This document shows positions 7,075 through 9,680 of a stretch of DNA of 9,680 bases, in pieces. The stretch lies in the NCBI GenBank assembly GCA_002480935.1, contig DLDC01000078.1, forward strand, positions 1,352 to 11,031, given 5' to 3'. Source of the DNA: Prevotella sp. UBA7782. GTDB taxonomy: Bacteria > Bacteroidota > Bacteroidia > Bacteroidales > Bacteroidaceae. Position numbers and translations under genes: made by a program. The stretch's first letter is position 1. Each line of letters starts with the position of its first letter. Below the pieces are notes generated by a model. It saw only the letters and a program-made list of their open reading frames with translations. It was not told where the DNA came from and ran no database searches.

Positions 7075-7839
7075 TTACCTTACGGTGACGTGCAAACAAC
7101 CTTGGTGCCGCTCGTATTTCACGTAGCACCGACCCTCTTTGCGCATCCGGTCGAGCACCTCACAAAGCACCAGTTTCAGTGTGTCGTTGGTAGGTTTGCG
7201 CCCCATCAGCGTAAAACGATTGTAAGATATGTCGAAAGTGGTGCCGTAAAGGTGGCAGCTATTGACCGTGGCATTATGGTTGTGCGACCGCAGCTTGGCC
7301 ACGTCTTCCTTGCTTCGCAACACACTTGTCACTAGAATACGGCTGGGTGGCAAGCCCTTGATATAAAGGCTGTCCATAAAGCTGCGCCCTATGTCTTGCA
7401 GCAAAAGTGCCGCACGGGGCACCAGATAAGGCAAGCTGCTCTTCAGCTTGTCCATGTCATAAAAGGGACTTGCACCTATATATACCAACTCGGATATTCG
7501 TTTCTGCGCGTCATGGCGGTTCATCACAGGGTGAACTCCAAACTGCTTGGCAGAAAGAAGTTGCACGCTGTTAGAGTCAGGAAAGTTGTCGCGAAAGCTC
7601 AGAACGCCATAAACGCGATGACGGGCCAGCGTGCCGTCGTCGTTGAAAAAAGCTGAGAAGGCTTTAGGCTTCGCCACATACGCGGGCCTAACTGGCTGAG
7701 CCTTCTTCTTAAAGGATGCTGGCTGGTCGGAGTAACGCTTGCCTGCTACCTGTGGGAATATAAGTCTGACAATGGCGAGCAGAGCCACCACACATGCGAA
7801 ACACAACAAAAAGACAGTCTTTTTGTTTCTTCTTTTCAT
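7075..7839 (-). CDS. Membrane-anchored M15-like (DD-peptidase-fold) protein, probably DUF5715 family
   Basis: Counted from 7839 the protein has 254 residues. A basic N-terminus (MKRRNKK) is followed by one hydrophobic helix (about 8-28), predicting an inner-membrane anchor or uncleaved signal with the rest in the periplasm. The C-terminal half carries NSCHLYGTTFDIS (193-205), like the S-x-H-x2-G-x2-x-D zinc-binding motif of M15/VanY D,D-peptidases (His196, Asp203), and ERHQGCLHV (243-251), where His250 would be the third ligand and Glu243 or a neighbour the catalytic residue. A peptidoglycan-related role is therefore inferred; activity is unproven. The start is chosen because GAGG lies 9 nt upstream of the ATG at 7839 and a -7 box lies at 7874-7881. 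The longer frame from 7896 would begin upstream of that promoter and adds a non-signal-like tail. It appears monocistronic and divergent from phoH. Confidence 0.75.
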   Translation of the reverse strand: MKRRNKKTVFLLCFACVVALLAIVRLIFPQVAGKRYSDQPASFKKKAQPVRPAYVAKPKAFSAFFNDDGTLARHRVYGVLSFRDNFPDSNSVQLLSAKQFGVHPVMNRHDAQKRISELVYIGASPFYDMDKLKSSLPYLVPRAALLLQDIGRSFMDSLYIKGLPPSRILVTSVLRSKEDVAKLRSHNHNATVNSCHLYGTTFDISYNRFTLMGRKPTNDTLKLVLCEVLDRMRKEGRCYVKYERHQGCLHVTVR

Positions 7840-7848
7840 ATTATTTTT

Positions 7849-7852
7849 CCTC
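7849..7852 (-). promoter_or_regulatory. Ribosome-binding site of the M15-like gene
   Basis: On the minus strand GAGG is followed by AAAAATAAT and then the ATG at 7839, a spacing of 9 nt. A Shine-Dalgarno sequence is not otherwise evident in this window, and this one decides between three in-frame ATGs (7896, 7863, 7839). Confidence 0.6.
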
Positions 7853-7873
7853 AACCTTAACATAAACTGCAGG

Positions 7874-7881
7874 CAAAGGTA
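7874..7881 (-). promoter_or_regulatory. Bacteroidetes -7 box (TACCTTTG) for the M15-like gene
   Basis: The minus strand reads TACCTTTG, an exact match to TAnnTTTG, 34 nt upstream of the chosen ATG. I find no TTTG at the -33 position, so the promoter may be weak or activator-dependent. Confidence 0.5.
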
Positions 7882-7919
7882 CAAAGAAAAAGCCAATGAA
7901 GAATTATGATTAACAATTA

Positions 7920-7951
7920 TTTGTCAGTCTCATGATTTTATGTTACCTTTG
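7920..7951 (+). promoter_or_regulatory. Bacteroidetes promoter of phoH-purC (TTTG-N20-TACCTTTG)
   Basis: TTTG at 7920-7923 and TACCTTTG at 7944-7951 match the -33 and -7 consensus elements with a 20-nt spacer, the best promoter in the window. Transcription should start around 7955-7960. The ATG at 7940 lies inside this promoter and could not be on the transcript. Confidence 0.75.
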
Positions 7952-7981
7952 CAAGTAAATTATTATTCTAATCATATAGCA

Positions 7982-8980
7982 TTGATAGAGAAGCATATCA
8001 TCCTAGAAGATATAGACCCTGTGGCCTTCTACGGCGTTGGAAATACGCACTTACAGATGATTAAGTCGCTTTTTCCAAAGCTCAGGATTATGGCGCGCGA
8101 CAACGTCATTCGCATCTTGGGCGATGAAGAAGAAATATCTAAGGCAGAGGAAGACATAGAGAACATGCGTCTGCATGTGCTGAAATACAACACCATTGCC
8201 GAAGAAGATATTCTGGATATCGTAAAAGGCAGGAAGACAAAAGCCGACGCTGTGAAGGGCGTCATAGTCTATTCCATAACCGGCAAGCCTATCAAAAGCC
8301 GGTCGGAAAACCAGCAAAAGCTCATAGACGCCTTTGAAAAGAACGATATGGTGTTTGCCGTTGGCCCTGCCGGAACGGGTAAGACCTATCTGAGCATAGC
8401 ACTAGCCGTGCGCGCGCTCAAGGAGAAGACCGCCAGAAAAATCATTCTGAGCCGCCCGGCTGTTGAGGCCGGTGAGAAGCTGGGCTTCCTTCCGGGAGAC
8501 ATGAAGGACAAGATAGACCCTTATTTGCAGCCCCTTTACGACGCATTGGGCGACATGCTGCCAGCCGTGAAACTGCAAGAGCTGATGGACAAGCAAATCA
8601 TTCAGATAGCGCCCTTGGCCTTTATGCGAGGCAGAACATTGAGCGATGCCGTTGTCATACTGGATGAGGCGCAGAATACTACACCCGCCCAGATACGTAT
8701 GTTCCTCACCCGAATGGGCTGGAACACCAAGATGGTAGTGACGGGAGATATGACACAGATAGACTTGCCGCGCAGTCAGAAAAGCGGTCTGGCCGAAGCG
8801 CTGCACATTCTGGGCAATGTTGAGGGCATAAGCTTTGTAAACCTAACGCAGAAAGACATTGTCAGACACAAACTGGTGACACGTATCGTGAACGCCTACG
8901 AAGCCTACGACAAGGCCAGGCGTGAGCGCACCGACCGTCAGGACGGAGAGAACAGAACACAAGAAAACCAAGGTTTTTAA
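7982..8980 (+). CDS. phoH: PhoH-family ATPase (PhoH-like protein)
   Basis: From a TTG at 7982 the protein has 332 residues. PhoH-like proteins are cytoplasmic nucleotide-binding P-loop ATPases related to superfamily 1 helicases and linked to RNA metabolism; the cellular role is poorly defined. Residues about 1-65 form the KH-like N-terminal domain typical of long PhoH proteins. Then come Walker A GPAGTGKT (128-135), [17 protein letters not shown] (157-173), Walker B VVILDEAQ (224-231) and [10 protein letters not shown] (252-261). The tail is charged and low in complexity ([18 protein letters not shown]). An in-frame ATG at 7940 would add 14 residues, but it lies within the promoter; the TTG gives [12 protein letters not shown], which I recall as the usual N-terminus in Bacteroidales homologues. 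purC follows after 17 nt, so the two are likely one operon. Confidence 0.93.
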   Translation: MIEKHIILEDIDPVAFYGVGNTHLQMIKSLFPKLRIMARDNVIRILGDEEEISKAEEDIENMRLHVLKYNTIAEEDILDIVKGRKTKADAVKGVIVYSITGKPIKSRSENQQKLIDAFEKNDMVFAVGPAGTGKTYLSIALAVRALKEKTARKIILSRPAVEAGEKLGFLPGDMKDKIDPYLQPLYDALGDMLPAVKLQELMDKQIIQIAPLAFMRGRTLSDAVVILDEAQNTTPAQIRMFLTRMGWNTKMVVTGDMTQIDLPRSQKSGLAEALHILGNVEGISFVNLTQKDIVRHKLVTRIVNAYEAYDKARRERTDRQDGENRTQENQGF

Positions 8981-8997
8981 ATCATACAAATTACACA

Positions 8998-9680
8998 ATG
9001 AAAGCATTAACAAAGACTGATTTCCATTTTGATGGACAGAAGAGTGTTTACCACGGTAAGGTACGTGATGTTTACAATATCAACGACGACCTCATTGTGA
9101 TGGTGGCAACCGACAGAATTTCTGCCTTTGACGTCGTGCTGCCCAAAGGTATTCCTTTCAAAGGGCAAGTGCTCAACCAGATAGCGGCCAAGTTTCTGGA
9201 CCTGACCAGCGACATCTGCCCCAACTGGAAGTTGGCTACGCCTGATCCAATGGTTACAGTCGGCTTGAAATGCGAAGGCTTCAAGGTGGAGATGATTATC
9301 CGTTCCATCCTCACCGGTAGCGCCTGGCGTGCCTATAAGGACGGATGCCGTGAGCTGTGCGGCGTGCGTCTGCCTGACGGTATGCATGAGAACGAGCGCT
9401 TCCCGGAGCCTATCATCACCCCAACCACAAAGGCTGAAGAGGGCCATGACATGAACATCTCACGTGAAGAGATTATCAAACAGGGCATTGTGAGCGCAGA
9501 AGACTATGCCGTTGTAGAAGACTATACGCGCAAGCTCTTTAAGCGTGGCCAGGAGGTAGCAGCCAAGCAAGGCCTCATTCTCGTTGACACGAAATATGAG
9601 TTTGGCAAGCGCGATGGCAAGGTTTACCTCATTGACGAGATACACACTCCCGACTCAAGCCGCTACTTCTATGCCGACGG
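8998..9680 (+). CDS. purC: Phosphoribosylaminoimidazole-succinocarboxamide synthase (SAICAR synthetase), 3'-truncated by window
   Basis: The ATG at 8998 opens a frame with no stop before the window ends: 227 full codons of an expected length near 315. The enzyme makes SAICAR from CAIR, aspartate and ATP in de novo purine synthesis, in the cytoplasm. Visible motifs are the ATP-loop GKVRDVY (20-26), [16 protein letters not shown] (38-53), [10 protein letters not shown] (107-116), [16 protein letters not shown] (136-151), the signature VDTKYEFG (196-203) and [13 protein letters not shown] (211-223). It lies 17 nt after phoH in an A-rich gap with no Shine-Dalgarno and no promoter, so it is probably co-transcribed with phoH. 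Confidence 0.97.
   Translation, partial: MKALTKTDFHFDGQKSVYHGKVRDVYNINDDLIVMVATDRISAFDVVLPKGIPFKGQVLNQIAAKFLDLTSDICPNWKLATPDPMVTVGLKCEGFKVEMIIRSILTGSAWRAYKDGCRELCGVRLPDGMHENERFPEPIITPTTKAEEGHDMNISREEIIKQGIVSAEDYAVVEDYTRKLFKRGQEVAAKQGLILVDTKYEFGKRDGKVYLIDEIHTPDSSRYFYAD

Noticed and set aside
9007..9447. Minus-strand open frame of 146 codons
   Set aside because: It is the antisense shadow of purC, whose motifs are unmistakable on the + strand.

Overview
The window looks like a chromosomal segment from a Bacteroidales bacterium, most likely Prevotellaceae. Four things point there: a Bacteroidetes-type TonB-dependent receptor ending in Phe, a GH78 rhamnosidase beside an esterase with an STN-like N-terminus, promoters of the TTTG / TAnnTTTG type, and mostly absent Shine-Dalgarno sequences. 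There are seven protein genes and no RNA genes, insertion sequences or CRISPR arrays that I can see.

Left part (1-5310), glycan use. The C-terminal part of a TonB-dependent outer-membrane receptor runs off the left edge on the + strand. It converges on a two-gene minus-strand unit: a secreted GH78 alpha-L-rhamnosidase and, overlapping its 3' end by 71 nt, a secreted alpha/beta-hydrolase esterase. A strong inverted repeat (1671-1710) lies between the converging genes and probably terminates both. Rhamnosidase plus esterase suggests breakdown of an esterified, rhamnose-containing glycan such as a pectin side chain. No SusD-like gene is visible, so a full polysaccharide-utilisation locus is not shown.

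Middle part (5311-7074). A 383-nt non-coding stretch separates the rhamnosidase from a divergent GT4-type glycosyltransferase gene. It holds a promoter-like TAATTTTG and a possible 31-codon leader ORF that abuts the start codon. The glycosyltransferase carries an uninterrupted run of 11 T, and either single-base slip would truncate the protein. Downstream, between this gene and the next convergent one, are four tandem 22-bp repeats.

Right part (7075-9680), housekeeping. A membrane-anchored M15-like (probably DUF5715) protein is transcribed leftwards. Facing away from it, a well-formed Bacteroidetes promoter drives phoH (PhoH-family ATPase) and then purC (SAICAR synthetase, cut by the right edge). 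The promoter covers the upstream ATG of phoH, so the real start is probably a TTG 42 nt downstream.

I did not find a clearly new multi-gene system. The best leads are the T11 tract in the glycosyltransferase, the 22-bp repeat array, the esterase domain architecture with its overlapping gene junction, and the corrected phoH start.
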